Shown: piece after piece, positions 24,622-34,800 of the stretch
Layout of the letters: the number at the start of each line of letters is the position of its first letter
How positions within the stretch are numbered: position 1 is the stretch's first letter
Source: Dactylosporangium siamense
GTDB taxonomy: Bacteria > Actinomycetota > Actinomycetes > Mycobacteriales > Micromonosporaceae
DNA length: 64,000 bases
Assembly: GCF_016862795.1 (NCBI RefSeq)
Contig: NZ_BONQ01000077.1
Span: 171,824-235,823 of the forward strand
Direction: 5' to 3'
Made by a program: the position numbers and the translations under genes
The notes under the pieces: generated by a model
Database searches by the model: none
What the model saw: only the letters and a program-made list of their open reading frames with translations
Told to the model about the DNA's origin: nothing

Positions 24622-27195
24622 CTACTTGTTGAGGCCGTCCAGGCCCTTGTCCAGGCCGGCCCGGCGGAGTGCGTCGGCGAGGGCGCTGTTCTGCAGGCTG
24701 CCGCTGTCACGCTGCCGGCCGCCACCACGCGAGTCGCCACCGCGACCGCCACCGGAACCGCCGCGCTGACCACCGCCGCCCGACCCACCGCGCTGACCGC
24801 CACCCGACCCACCGCCGCGCGAGTCGCCGCCGCGCGAGTCGCCGCCGCGCGAGTCGCCACTGCGCTGGCCACCGCCGGCGCCACCGCCCTGAGCCCCGGC
24901 GCCACCGCGACCGCCCGACCCGCCGCGCTGACCGCCACCCGACCCACCGGGTCCGCCGGCGCCACGCTGACCGCCACCGCCACCGCCGCGCTGGCCGTTG
25001 CCGCCGCCCGGGGCGCCGGACTGCTGGGCCTCGTCGTCCAGGCGCAGGGTCAGCGAGATCCGCTTGCGCGGGATGTCGACGTCGAGGACCTTCACCCGCA
25101 CGATGTCGCCGGGCTTGACCACCTCGCGCGGGTCCTTCACGAACGTGTAGGACAGCGCCGACACGTGCACCAGGCCGTCCTGGTGGACGCCGACGTCGAC
25201 GAACGCCCCGAACGCGGCCACGTTGGTGACCACGCCTTCCAGCAGCATGCCGGGCGTGAGGTCGGAGATCTTCTCGACGCCGTCGGCGAAGGTTGCCGTC
25301 TTGAACGCGGGGCGCGGGTCGCGGCCGGGCTTCTCCAGCTCCTTGAGGATGTCGGTGACGGTCGGCAGGCCGAAGGTGTCGTCGACGAAGTCGGTGGGCT
25401 TCAACCGGGCCAGGACCGTGCCGTTGCCGATCAGCGACTTCATGTCGGCGCCGGTCGCCGACAGGATGCGCCGGACCACCGGATACGCCTCGGGGTGGAC
25501 GCTGGAGGAGTCCAGGGGGTCGTCGCCGTCGGGGATGCGCAGGAAGCCCGCGCACTGCTCGAACGCCTTCGGGCCGAGCCGGGCCACGTCCTTCAGCGCC
25601 TTGCGGGAGCGGAACGGTCCGTGTGCGTCGCGGTGCGCGACGATCGCGTCGGCGAGGCTGCCGCCGATGCCCGAGACGCGGGTCAGCAGCGGTGCCGAGG
25701 CGGTGTTGACGTCGACGCCGACGCCGTTGACGCAGTCCTCGACGACCGCGTCGAGGGAGCGTGAGAGCTTCGACTCGGACAGGTCGTGCTGATACTGCCC
25801 GACGCCGATGGATTTCGGGTCGATCTTGACCAGCTCCGCGAGAGGGTCCTGCAGGCGGCGGGCGATGGAGACGGCGCCGCGCAGCGACACGTCCATGCCG
25901 GGCAGCTCCTGCGAGGCGAACGCGGACGCGGAATACACCGACGCGCCGGCCTCGGACACCATCACCTTGGTGACGTTGAGCGCCGGGAACTGCTTGACCA
26001 GGTCGGCGGCGAGCTTGTCGGTCTCCCGGGAGGCGGTGCCGTTGCCGATCGAGATCAGCTCCACGTTGTGCTTCTGGCACAGCGCGGCCAGGATCGCGAT
26101 CGACTCGTTCCACTTGTTCTGCGGCACGTGCGGGTAGATGGTGTGGGTGTCGACGACCTTGCCGGTGGCGTCGACGACGGCGACCTTCACGCCGGTGCGG
26201 AAGCCCGGGTCGAGGCCCATCGTGGCGCGGGTGCCGGCCGGCGCGGCGAGCAGCAGGTCACGCAGGTTGAAGGCGAAGACCCGCACGGCCTCCTCCTCGG
26301 CCGCCTGCCACAGCCGCATCCGCAGGTCGATCCCGAGGTGGACGAGGATCCGGGTGCGCCAGGCCCACCGGACGGTGTCGTTGAGCCACTTGTCGCCGGG
26401 GCGGCCCTCGTCGCGGATGCCGAACTTCGAGGCGATCGTCGGCTCGTAGAGCGACGGGGCGTCGGGGTCCTGGGTGGGCTCCAGCACCAGGTCGAGCATC
26501 TCCTCCTTCTCGCCGCGGAACATCGCGAGGATCCGGTGGGAGGGCAGCTTGGTGAACGGCTCGCTGAAGTCGAAGTAGTCGGAGAACTTCGCCCCGTCGG
26601 ACTCCTTGCCGTCGCGCATGCGGGACACGATCCGGCCCTGCGACCACATCGTCTCGCGCAACGAGCCGATGAGGTCGGCGTCCTCGGAGAAGCGCTCGAC
26701 CAGGATCGCCCGGGCCCCGTCGAGGGCCGCGGCGGCGTCGGCGACGCCCTTGTCGGCGTCCACGAAGACCGCGGCGGCGGCGAGGGGCTCGACCGTGGGA
26801 TCGGCGAGCAGCCCGTCGGCGAGCGGCTCGAGACCCGCCTCGCGGGCGATCATCGCCTTGGTGCGCCGCTTCGGCTTGTAGGGCAGGTAGATGTCCTCGA
26901 GGCGGGCCTTGGAGTCGGCGGCCATGATCTGCGCCTCGAGAGCGTCGTCGAGCTTGCCCTGGCTGCGGATCGACTCGAGGATCGCGGCCCGGCGCTCTTC
27001 CATCTCCCGCAGGTAGCGCAGCCGCTCCTCCAGGGTGCGCAGCTGGGTGTCGTCGAGCATCTCGGTCGCTTCTTTGCGATACCGGGCGATGAAGGGCACG
27101 GTCGCGCCGCCGTCGAGCAGCTCGACCGCCGCGGTCACCTGCCGCTCCCTGACGCCGAGCTCTTCGGCGATCCGCTGCTGAATGGAGGTCGTCAC
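24622..27195 (-). CDS. tex: Tex-family RNA-binding transcription accessory protein with RGG-rich tail
   Basis: 857 residues from the GTG at 27195 ([13 protein letters not shown]); the 56 extra upstream codons lack family similarity. The order is standard: helical Tex N-domain with [15 protein letters not shown], YqgF/RuvX-like domain with [18 protein letters not shown], helix-hairpin-helix repeats ([20 protein letters not shown]), then an S1 domain with [24 protein letters not shown]. An unusual ~105-residue glycine/arginine tail of GGQRGG and DSRGG steps follows, ending in a conserved-looking [16 protein letters not shown]. Tex binds nucleic acid and affects transcription; the tail probably adds RNA affinity. 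Confidence 0.93.
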   Translation of the reverse strand: MTTSIQQRIAEELGVRERQVTAAVELLDGGATVPFIARYRKEATEMLDDTQLRTLEERLRYLREMEERRAAILESIRSQGKLDDALEAQIMAADSKARLEDIYLPYKPKRRTKAMIAREAGLEPLADGLLADPTVEPLAAAAVFVDADKGVADAAAALDGARAILVERFSEDADLIGSLRETMWSQGRIVSRMRDGKESDGAKFSDYFDFSEPFTKLPSHRILAMFRGEKEEMLDLVLEPTQDPDAPSLYEPTIASKFGIRDEGRPGDKWLNDTVRWAWRTRILVHLGIDLRMRLWQAAEEEAVRVFAFNLRDLLLAAPAGTRATMGLDPGFRTGVKVAVVDATGKVVDTHTIYPHVPQNKWNESIAILAALCQKHNVELISIGNGTASRETDKLAADLVKQFPALNVTKVMVSEAGASVYSASAFASQELPGMDVSLRGAVSIARRLQDPLAELVKIDPKSIGVGQYQHDLSESKLSRSLDAVVEDCVNGVGVDVNTASAPLLTRVSGIGGSLADAIVAHRDAHGPFRSRKALKDVARLGPKAFEQCAGFLRIPDGDDPLDSSSVHPEAYPVVRRILSATGADMKSLIGNGTVLARLKPTDFVDDTFGLPTVTDILKELEKPGRDPRPAFKTATFADGVEKISDLTPGMLLEGVVTNVAAFGAFVDVGVHQDGLVHVSALSYTFVKDPREVVKPGDIVRVKVLDVDIPRKRISLTLRLDDEAQQSGAPGGGNGQRGGGGGGQRGAGGPGGSGGGQRGGSGGRGGAGAQGGGAGGGQRSGDSRGGDSRGGDSRGGGSGGGQRGGSGGGGQRGGSGGGRGGDSRGGGRQRDSGSLQNSALADALRRAGLDKGLDGLNK

Positions 27196-27349
27196 GATCC
27201 TGCATTCTGCCCCACCCGCCACACACCCCGCGAAGCCAGCGCGCCGGTAACACAAAGGGTAGTCACAACGTGACCCGGAAAAAGTCGTGGAGAAAGCGTT
27301 ATTGACCCTGAGCTGCTTCGTCTCCTGAATAGTTCGACAGGAGGTGCGG

Positions 27350-29152
27350 ATGGGCACGGCCACGGTGATCGCGGCGAGGGAAGGTGACCAGCGGGCGCTC
27401 GACGCCCTGGTCGCCGAGTACCTGCCGCTGATCTACAACATCGTCGGGCGGGCGTTGCAGGGGCACGCCGACGTCGACGACGTGGTGCAGGAGACCATGC
27501 TGCGCATCGTCGACGGGCTGCCCCGGCTGCGCGAGCCCGACAGCTTCCGCTCGTGGGCCGTCGCCATCGCGATGCACCAGGTCAGGGACCGGCACCGCCG
27601 GCAGATCCAGGCGCCGCTGGTCGGCGACTGGGCCGACCCGACCGACACCGCGGACCCCGGCGCCGACTTCGCCGACCTCGCGATCACCCGGCTGCGGCTG
27701 TCCGGGCAGCGCCAGGAGGTCGCCGAGGCGACCCGCTGGCTCGACCACGACGACCGGGAGCTGCTGTCGCTGTGGTGGCTGGAGGCCGCCGGGCAGCTGG
27801 AGCGCGAAGAGGTCGTCGACGCGCTGCGGATCACCAAGCAGCACGCCGCGGTGCGGATCCAGCGGATGAAGGCGCAGTTGGACGCGGCCCGCGCGGTGGT
27901 GCGGGCGCTGGCCGTGCGGCCCCGCTGCCCGGAGCTGCACGCCATCGTGACCAGCTGGGACGGCCGCCCGAGCGCGCTGTGGCGCAAGCGCCTGGCCCGC
28001 CACACGCGGGAGTGCCAGCGGTGCGACCGGGCGTGGATGGACATGGTCGCCGCGGAGCGCCTGCTGGCCGGGATCTCGCTGGTGCCGGTGCCGTTCGTCT
28101 TCAGCGCGGCCGCCGCCAAGACCGGGGCGCTGGCAGTGACCGGCTTCAACACAACCGGCCTGAAAGCGCTGATAGCAGGCTGGTTCGGCGCGGCGAAGCC
28201 CGCCCTCGCCGGGGTTGCCGCGACCGTCGCGATCGCCGGGGCCGCCGGCGCCGTCTACGTGGCCACCAACGGCGAGCAGAAGCCGGCGGTGGTGTCCCAG
28301 CCGGGCGAATCGCCGTCCGCGACGCAAAGTACGAGTGCCCAGGCGCCCAGCAGCGCCCCACCGTCCAGCGCGGCACCGAGCAAGTCGACAAGCGCACCGG
28401 TGGCCCTGCCGCCGGCGGTGAAGAGCCCGAAGAAGGGCGTCAGCACCAACGGCAAGGTGACGTTCAACCAGGCGGCCGTGAAGGACATGAAGGCCGGCTG
28501 GTACTACAACTGGTCGCCGAGCCCGAGCTTCGGCGCCACCAGTGGGGTCGAGTTCGTGCCGATGGTCTGGGGCACCGCGAACGTCGACGCGGACGTGGCC
28601 AAGGCCAAGCAGAGCGGCAGCGTGCTGCTCGGGTTCAACGAGCCGGACCTCAAGGAACAGTCGAACATGAGCCCGGAGCAGGTCCTGGACCTGTGGCCGA
28701 AGCTGCAGGCGTCGGGGCTGCGCCTGGGCAGCCCGTCGGTCGCGTACGGCGGTGACACCGCCGGCGGCTGGCTGGACCGGTTCATGACCGGGGCGCGGCA
28801 GCGCGGCTACAGGGTCGACTTCATCACGTTGCACTGGTACGGCGGCGACTTCGGACCGGATGCCCCGAACCAGCTCAAGCGCTACCTGCAGAACGTCTAC
28901 AACAAGTACAAACTGCCGATCTGGCTGACCGAGTACGCATTGATGCGGTTCGAGAACGGCACCGTCTATCCGACCGTGGACCAGCAGGTCAGCTTCGTGA
29001 AGAGCTCCACGGCGATGCTCGAAGGGCTGTCGTTCGTCGAACGGTATGCCTGGTTCATCCTGTACAGCTCCAAAGCGGGCGACACCGGTCTCTACAGCAA
29101 CGGCACCACCCCGACCGGGGTGGGCGCCGCCTATCGCGCAGCAGGAGGATGA
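27350..29152 (+). CDS. Membrane-tethered ECF sigma factor fused to a GH128-like glycosidase
   Basis: The ATG at 27350 follows AGGAGG by six bases. In order over 600 residues: sigma region 2 (about 10-75, [14 protein letters not shown] and [17 protein letters not shown]), region 4 (about 120-180, [20 protein letters not shown]), a zinc-finger-like H-x3-C-x2-C (HTRECQRC, about 218-225) as in anti-sigma zf-HC2 domains, a membrane helix (about 284-306), a Ser/Pro/Ala linker, and an Asl1/GH128 glucanase-like domain (about 365-600) with GFNEPD and LTEYAL supplying candidate acid/base and nucleophile glutamates. ECF groups with long C-terminal extensions are known in actinobacteria. It may sense wall glycan outside and act on transcription inside. 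Confidence 0.88.
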   Translation: MGTATVIAAREGDQRALDALVAEYLPLIYNIVGRALQGHADVDDVVQETMLRIVDGLPRLREPDSFRSWAVAIAMHQVRDRHRRQIQAPLVGDWADPTDTADPGADFADLAITRLRLSGQRQEVAEATRWLDHDDRELLSLWWLEAAGQLEREEVVDALRITKQHAAVRIQRMKAQLDAARAVVRALAVRPRCPELHAIVTSWDGRPSALWRKRLARHTRECQRCDRAWMDMVAAERLLAGISLVPVPFVFSAAAAKTGALAVTGFNTTGLKALIAGWFGAAKPALAGVAATVAIAGAAGAVYVATNGEQKPAVVSQPGESPSATQSTSAQAPSSAPPSSAAPSKSTSAPVALPPAVKSPKKGVSTNGKVTFNQAAVKDMKAGWYYNWSPSPSFGATSGVEFVPMVWGTANVDADVAKAKQSGSVLLGFNEPDLKEQSNMSPEQVLDLWPKLQASGLRLGSPSVAYGGDTAGGWLDRFMTGARQRGYRVDFITLHWYGGDFGPDAPNQLKRYLQNVYNKYKLPIWLTEYALMRFENGTVYPTVDQQVSFVKSSTAMLEGLSFVERYAWFILYSSKAGDTGLYSNGTTPTGVGAAYRAAGG

Positions 29153-29154
29153 TC

Positions 29155-29541
29155 ATGGACGCGAGGTCGGGTGGAGCCGCCACACTGCTCGGTGCCCTCA
29201 ATGACGCCTGTGAGGATTTCCAGCGGTACGGCCAGCAGATCGCCGCCACGCACGGCCCCATGCACTGGGAGCTGATCGGGCGGATCGGGCCGGGCGAGGC
29301 ACCGTTCGCGCTCGTCGGGGTGGTGCTGCGGTATGACCGGACCACCGTCGACCTCGGCGTCGACCTGTGGGTGCGGGAGGGTGCGTTCGAGGTCAGCGGC
29401 TACGGCACCGTCGACGGCAGGCGCCTTCTGGTGGATCTGCCCGACGTGCTGACCGAGGACCTGGACGAGGCGATCGACGTGCTCAGGGAGTACACCCGCC
29501 GCCTTTGCTCCTATCGCAACGTGCTGGACGAGGTCGCCTGA
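29155..29541 (+). CDS. Conserved-looking cytosolic protein of unknown function
   Basis: 128 residues from the ATG at 29155, seven bases after AGGAGG; the ATG at 29149 touches that site. It has no signal peptide or membrane segment. A mixed alpha/beta pattern is seen, with LRYDRTTVDLGVDLWVREGAFEVSGYGTVDG-type strands (about 55-95) and a final helix EAIDVLREYTRRL. It starts immediately after the sigma-GH fusion stop, so it is probably co-expressed with it. Its 3' end overlaps the convergent MFS gene by 31 bases. Family not recognised. Confidence 0.7.
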   Translation: MDARSGGAATLLGALNDACEDFQRYGQQIAATHGPMHWELIGRIGPGEAPFALVGVVLRYDRTTVDLGVDLWVREGAFEVSGYGTVDGRRLLVDLPDVLTEDLDEAIDVLREYTRRLCSYRNVLDEVA

Positions 29542-30740
29542 AGCCCGGTGCGCCGCCGTGCCCGGGTCCGGGTCCGCAGGTGGACGGCGAGCGCGACCAG
29601 GCCCACGGCCGCCGTCGCCGCGCCGCAGACGACGAAGGTGGCCGACGCCCCGGCCGCCTGGACCAACGGCGCGCCCAGCAGCGTGCCCAGCGGGGTCGAC
29701 ACGACGAGCACCGCGCCGCGGGCGGCGAGCACCGGCGGCAGCTGCCCGGCCGGGACCCTGCGCTGGAACAGCGACATGCTGGTCGCCGGGTACGGTGCCC
29801 ACGCGAGCCCGGCGAGCATCAGCGTGACCATGTGCGCCCATAGGGGCAGCGCCAGGCCGAGCGGCATGAGCAGCAGCCCGAAGCCGATCACCACCCCGAT
29901 CGTGGTCGGCCACAGCGGCAACCGGCGCAGGTGTCCGGTGGCGACCGCGCCGGTGACCGCGCCCACGCCGAAGGCCGTGTACAGCAGCCCGACCTCGCCC
30001 GCGCTCGACACGAACAGCGGCACGGCCACCGGCACCGGACCGAACAGCAGGAAGAACCAGAACGTCAGGATCATCAGCCCGAGCAGGTGCGGGTCCCGGC
30101 CGATCGCGGCGAAGCCCTCACCGCGGTCGCCGGTCGGCGGCCGGGCCGGCGTCAGCGACCTGATCTGCAGGAACGACACCGCGAGGACAGCGAAGGTGGC
30201 GGCGTCGACCGCGAGGACCGCGGGCGCGCCGAGGACCGCGATCAGCAGCCCCGCGATCACCGGCCCGGCCACCGTCGAGGCCTCGGCGATGACCGTGAGC
30301 AGCGCGTTGGCCGGCAGGTGCAGGGTCGTCGGCAGGACCTGCGCGATGACGGTGTACCGCCCGGCCGAGCCCCACGCCGACAGCAGCGCGGACATGGCCA
30401 GCAGCACGACGTACCGGCCGATCGACAGGCCACCGCAGGCGGACAGCAGCGCGACGGCGCCGAGGAACACCGCCCGCAGGATGCCGTCCCACGCGGCGAG
30501 CTGCGCGGCGCCGTGGTTGCGCAGCAGCGGCCCCAGCGCGATCGCGCCGATGGCGCCGGGGAGCGCGTACGCGGCCACGGCGAGCCCGACCCACAGTCCC
30601 CGCGCGTGCTGCGGCGCCAGCTGCAACGCCAGCCACCCGACGGCGACCGCGCTCATGCCGTCGCCCAGGGCGGAGAGCACCAGCCCCGGCAGGACCCGGT
30701 TGAACACCGGGTGCCGGATCACCGGTAGATAGGGAGACAT
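29511..30740 (-). CDS. MFS transporter
   Basis: About 409 residues from the ATG at 30740 (MSPYLPVIRHPVFNRVL), the first methionine before the first helix. Twelve hydrophobic helices are visible, with the MFS pattern GDGMSAVAVGWLALQL in helix 1 and a central loop PARPPTGDRGEG between helices 6 and 7. It resembles the enterobactin-exporter/MFS_3 type of drug or siderophore efflux protein common in actinobacteria. Substrate unknown. The last 31 bases are antisense to the end of the gene at 29155. Confidence 0.82.
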   Translation of the reverse strand: MSPYLPVIRHPVFNRVLPGLVLSALGDGMSAVAVGWLALQLAPQHARGLWVGLAVAAYALPGAIGAIALGPLLRNHGAAQLAAWDGILRAVFLGAVALLSACGGLSIGRYVVLLAMSALLSAWGSAGRYTVIAQVLPTTLHLPANALLTVIAEASTVAGPVIAGLLIAVLGAPAVLAVDAATFAVLAVSFLQIRSLTPARPPTGDRGEGFAAIGRDPHLLGLMILTFWFFLLFGPVPVAVPLFVSSAGEVGLLYTAFGVGAVTGAVATGHLRRLPLWPTTIGVVIGFGLLLMPLGLALPLWAHMVTLMLAGLAWAPYPATSMSLFQRRVPAGQLPPVLAARGAVLVVSTPLGTLLGAPLVQAAGASATFVVCGAATAAVGLVALAVHLRTRTRARRRTGLQATSSSTLR

Positions 30741-30825
30741 CGATTGATTCTCGCCTACGTGCTGGGCATTCTCCAAGGATGATCGACAAGCGCGTAACGG
30801 CCCGCGCACGGGGTATCCAGAGGCC

Positions 30826-31770
30826 ATGGCGAACTTCGGTTACACACTGATGTGTGAGCAGACCGCGCCCTGCGACCTCGTCGACGACGCGGTGCGCGCG
30901 GAAGAAGCCGGATACGACTTCGCGGCGATCTCCGACCACTACAACCCGTGGCTGGTCGAGCAGGGACACTCGCCGTTCGCGTGGTCGGTGCTCGGCGCGG
31001 TCGCGTACGCCACCCAGAACCTCGAACTCATGACCATGGTGACCTGCCCGATCCGCCGCTACCACCCGGCGGTCGTGGCCCAGCAGGCGGCGACCATCGG
31101 CGCCATGTCGCAGGGCCGGTTCACCCTCGGCCTCGGCGCGGGCGAGAACCTCAACGAGCACATCGCCGGCGCCTGGCCGCACCGCACCCAGCGGCACGAG
31201 ATGCTCGCCGAGGCCCTAGAGATCATCCGGCCGCTCCTCGCCGGTGAGACGGTCCACCACGGCGGCACGTACTTCGACGTGCCCGAGGCACGGCTGTGGG
31301 ACCGGCCCGACGAGGGCGTGCCGGTGGTCCTCGCCGTGTCCGGTGAGGACTCCCTGGCGCTGTCGAAGAAGCTGGACGGCACGGTCGCCGTCGCGCCCGA
31401 CGCGTCGCTGCGGTTGCCGGGCAAGCCGGCGTACGGGCAGGTCGCGCTCTGCTACGGCCCGGACGAGTCCGAGTGCCGCAAGCGCGCGCTCGACCAGTGG
31501 CGCTGGTTCGGCCTGCAGTGGCCGGTCCTCGCCGAGCTACCCGACCAGCGCGCCTTCGACGCCGCGTCCGCGTTCGTGACCGAGGACGACGTCGCCGCGG
31601 CCGTGCCGTGCGGGCCGGACCTGGACCGGCACGTCGCGGCGGTCCGCAAGTACGTCGACGCCGGGTTCACCCACGTCGCGCTGGTCCAGATCGGTGGCGG
31701 GCACCAGGAGGAGTTCCTTGCCTGGTCCCAGTCGGAGCTGCTGCCCGCCCTGCGCGCCGACGGCGCGTAA
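30826..31770 (+). CDS. F420-dependent LLM-class oxidoreductase
   Basis: 314 residues with a TIM-barrel luciferase-like fold. Family features include YTLMCEQTAP at strand 1, FAAISDHYNPW, TMVTCPIRRYHPAVVAQQAATI, GRFTLGLGAGENLNEHI and VLAVSGEDSLALSKKLDG. These match the FGD-like F420-dependent subfamily, so coenzyme F420 is the expected hydride carrier, as is usual in actinobacteria. The substrate is not predictable. The ATG at 30826 has TATCCA six bases upstream and no ribosome site, again resembling a leaderless start. It is convergent with the Hsp90-like gene. Confidence 0.88.
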   Translation: MANFGYTLMCEQTAPCDLVDDAVRAEEAGYDFAAISDHYNPWLVEQGHSPFAWSVLGAVAYATQNLELMTMVTCPIRRYHPAVVAQQAATIGAMSQGRFTLGLGAGENLNEHIAGAWPHRTQRHEMLAEALEIIRPLLAGETVHHGGTYFDVPEARLWDRPDEGVPVVLAVSGEDSLALSKKLDGTVAVAPDASLRLPGKPAYGQVALCYGPDESECRKRALDQWRWFGLQWPVLAELPDQRAFDAASAFVTEDDVAAAVPCGPDLDRHVAAVRKYVDAGFTHVALVQIGGGHQEEFLAWSQSELLPALRADGA

Positions 31771-31776
31771 GGCGGG

Positions 31777-31802
31777 CTCCGCGCCGACGGCGCGGCGCGG
31801 AG
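31777..31802. terminator. Hairpin at the LLM/Hsp90-like convergent junction
   Basis: CTCCGCGCCG pairs perfectly with CGGCGCGGAG around a six-base loop. There is no T tract; it lies six bases from one stop and eight from the other. Confidence 0.55.
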
Positions 31803-31809
31803 GCGTCTC

Positions 31810-34800
31810 CTACACGCCGCCCGGGCGTAGCCGGGGCAGGCGCGAGTCGACGTCCGGCACCGAATAGCCCAGCGCCCGCAGGCGGCTCGACACGTCCTCG
31901 ATCGGCTTGCGGATCTTCTGCGCCGCGGCCAGGAGATGGTTGAGCGGCACCGGCTGGCTCGCGTCCAGCCACGGCCGCGACCCGTCCAGGTCGGTGCTGG
32001 CCAGGAGGAGGTCGTTGGGCTTCACCGAGTCGACCTGGATGCTGCTGAGGTCGACGTCGACGGTGTAGCCCAGCGTCTCCAGCCGGGCCGCGACCTCGTG
32101 CACCGGCCGGCGGACCCGCCGCGCCGCCTGCAGCAGGTGCGGCAGCGGCACCTGCTCGTCCAGGTCCAGCCACGGCTGCGACCCGTCCAGGTCCCGGCTG
32201 GTGATCAGCAGGTCGTCGGGCTCCACCTGGTCCAGCGACGGACCCGAGCCCTGCAGGCTCACCGCGTAACCGAGGAACGTCAGCCGCGCCGCGATGTCGT
32301 GCACGCTGCGCCGGGTCCGCTGCGCCGCGCGCAGGATGCGGATCGTCGGGACCGCCTTCATCGGGTCCAGCCACGGGTCCGAGCCGTCGAGGTCCTCGCT
32401 GGTGATGGTCAGGTCGTCGGGCTCCAGGTGGTCGATGAGGATCGCGTCGGGGTCGACGTCGACCCGGTACCCGACCGTCGCCAGCCTCGTCGCCACGTCG
32501 GCGACGTCGCGGCCGGTCGCCTCCGTCGCCCGGAGCAGGTGGATCAGCGGCACCGGGCGGGCCGGGTCCAGCCACGGCTGCGAACTGTCCAGGTCGCGGC
32601 TCGCCAGCTGCAGGTCCTCCGGCTCCAGTTTCACCGTGTCCAGCGCGTCGAGGTTGCCGCCGAGCGTGAAGCCGAAGCTGCGCAGCCGCGTCACCACCTC
32701 CGCCACCGGCCGGCCGGTCCGCTCGGCGGCGCGCAGCACGTGCACCGGCGCCACCTCCTCCAGTAGGTCCAGCCACGGCGACGTGCTGTCCAGGTCCCGG
32801 GAGATGAGCACCAGGTCGTCGGACTCGACCGTCAGCGACTCCCAGCCGGGCTCGAGGGGGTACCCGAGCAGCGCCAGCCGCGCCGCGGTCTCGTCGGCCG
32901 GCAGGTCCACCTTGTGCGCGGCGCGCAGCACGTGCAGCCGGGTCACCGGCTCCCGCGGATCGAGCCACGGGTGCGAGCCGTCCAGGTCCCGGCTGGCGAT
33001 GGTCAGGTCCTTCGGGCCGAACTGCTCGATCGGCAGCATGTCCACGTCGACGTCCACGTCGAAGCCCAGCTGCCGCAGGCGGGCCACGATCTGCTGGATC
33101 GGCCGGCCGGTCTTGTGCGTCGCCCGCAGCAGGTGCACGAGATGCACCGGCTGATCGGGATGCATCCACGGCCGGGTGCCGTCCACGTCCCGGCTGGTGA
33201 AGACAAGGTCGTCGGGGTCGACGCCGACGTGCGCGGCACCCACCGACGGCTCGTAGCCGAGCTGGTCGAGCCGGGCCGCGATCTCCAGGGCGCTGCGACC
33301 GGTCTTGCGCGCGGCCCGCACCAGGTGCACCAGCGGCACGATGTCGACCGGATCGAGCCACGGCCCGGTGCCGTCGACGTCGACGCTGAGCAGCAGGGCG
33401 TCCGACGGCCGGGAGCGCAGCGCCCGCTTCCAGTCCGCGCCGGGCTTGAGCACCTTGCGGTAGCGCCCGCCGGCGGCGAGGGCCGTCAGCCGCCACTCGA
33501 CCAGCTCGTCCGGCCCGCCGACCGGCCCGTCGTTGGCCACGAAACAGCCGGTGACGGCGGCGTCGACGATCTCGCCGTCCATGTCCCACTTGCCGTGGCC
33601 GCGCTCGATCGCCTGCTCGAAGACGAGGTCCGCGACCAGCGGCCGGATCGGCGCCAGGCGGCACAGCCACTCGTAGCCGAGCAGTGTGGTGCCGGGCGCG
33701 GTGAGCGCCGGCACCGCCTCCCACAGCAGCCGGTCGACGTCGTCCTCGCGGTACGCCAGGATCTTCGTCCGGTCGACCGACAGCCGCGGCGCCAGGTCCC
33801 GGTTGAGGTTGACCACCGCGCCGAAGATCTCCTTGCCGGCGTAGAGCCCGTCGGCGAGCAGCGCGCCGGTGCCCTTGCACCACCACACCCGCGACCCCTC
33901 GGCCGGGACCACCCCGGCGCCGACGCCTTCCTCGTCCTCGTCGTCCTCGTCGACCGCCGTCGCCGCCTCCGACAGCTGCCCGGGCGCCCACTGCTGGGTC
34001 TCCACGCCGTCGGTCGCGTCGGTGCCGAACTCGGCCACCCACAGCAGTTTGCGCAGCTCCTCGACCGACGCGACGGTCACGCCCTCCCGCAGGTGCAGCC
34101 GCACCGTCGTGCCCGAGTCGGTGCCCGGGCCCAGCACCTGGATCCGGAACAGGCTGCCCGGCCCGGCGATCGACACCCGCAACCGCTCGCCGGCCTGCCC
34201 GTCGCGGCCCATCCGGCACGTCTCGACGGTCAGCTCGTCGGCGAGCATGAAGTAGCTGAGCACGCCGATGCCGAACCGGCTGTTGGGGAACAGCTGCACC
34301 GGCGGGTCGAGCCGGGCCCACTCGGTCTGCTCCTCGAGGAACTCCGGCAGGTCCGCCAGGCGCACCCCGGCCTGCGAGAACACCTCGCTCAGCTCGCGGA
34401 CCCCCATGCCGATGCCGTTGTCGACGCAGTCCAGGTAGCCCCGGCCGGCGTCATCGACGCCCTGCTCGAACCGGATCCGGCCGTCCCACGGCTGCTGCTC
34501 GGGTCCGGTCCGGTTCAGGAACTCCGTGCGGGCCTCGCGGTAACGGCACGCGTCGAGGGCGTTCTGGTACAGCTCACGGATGGCGAGGGCGGGGTCACCG
34601 TACAGCTGCTCGCCCATCAGCAGCTCGCGCACCCGGTCCTCGGCCAGCCGGAACCGCACACCCGCGGACTGATACGCCGGCGCTCCGTCGATGACCGCCG
34701 GGCGCACCTCGTCGGTCGCGGCCCGGTTCGGCAGGTGTTGCAGCGCTTTGAGTGTCTCGTCCCTCGCGGCCGCCCGCTGCGCCTCAGCGAGCAGCTGATT

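Noticed and set aside
27196..27363. 56-codon N-terminal extension of Tex
   Set aside because: It runs through the promoter region of the divergent sigma-GH gene and precedes the normal Tex start; no family similarity.
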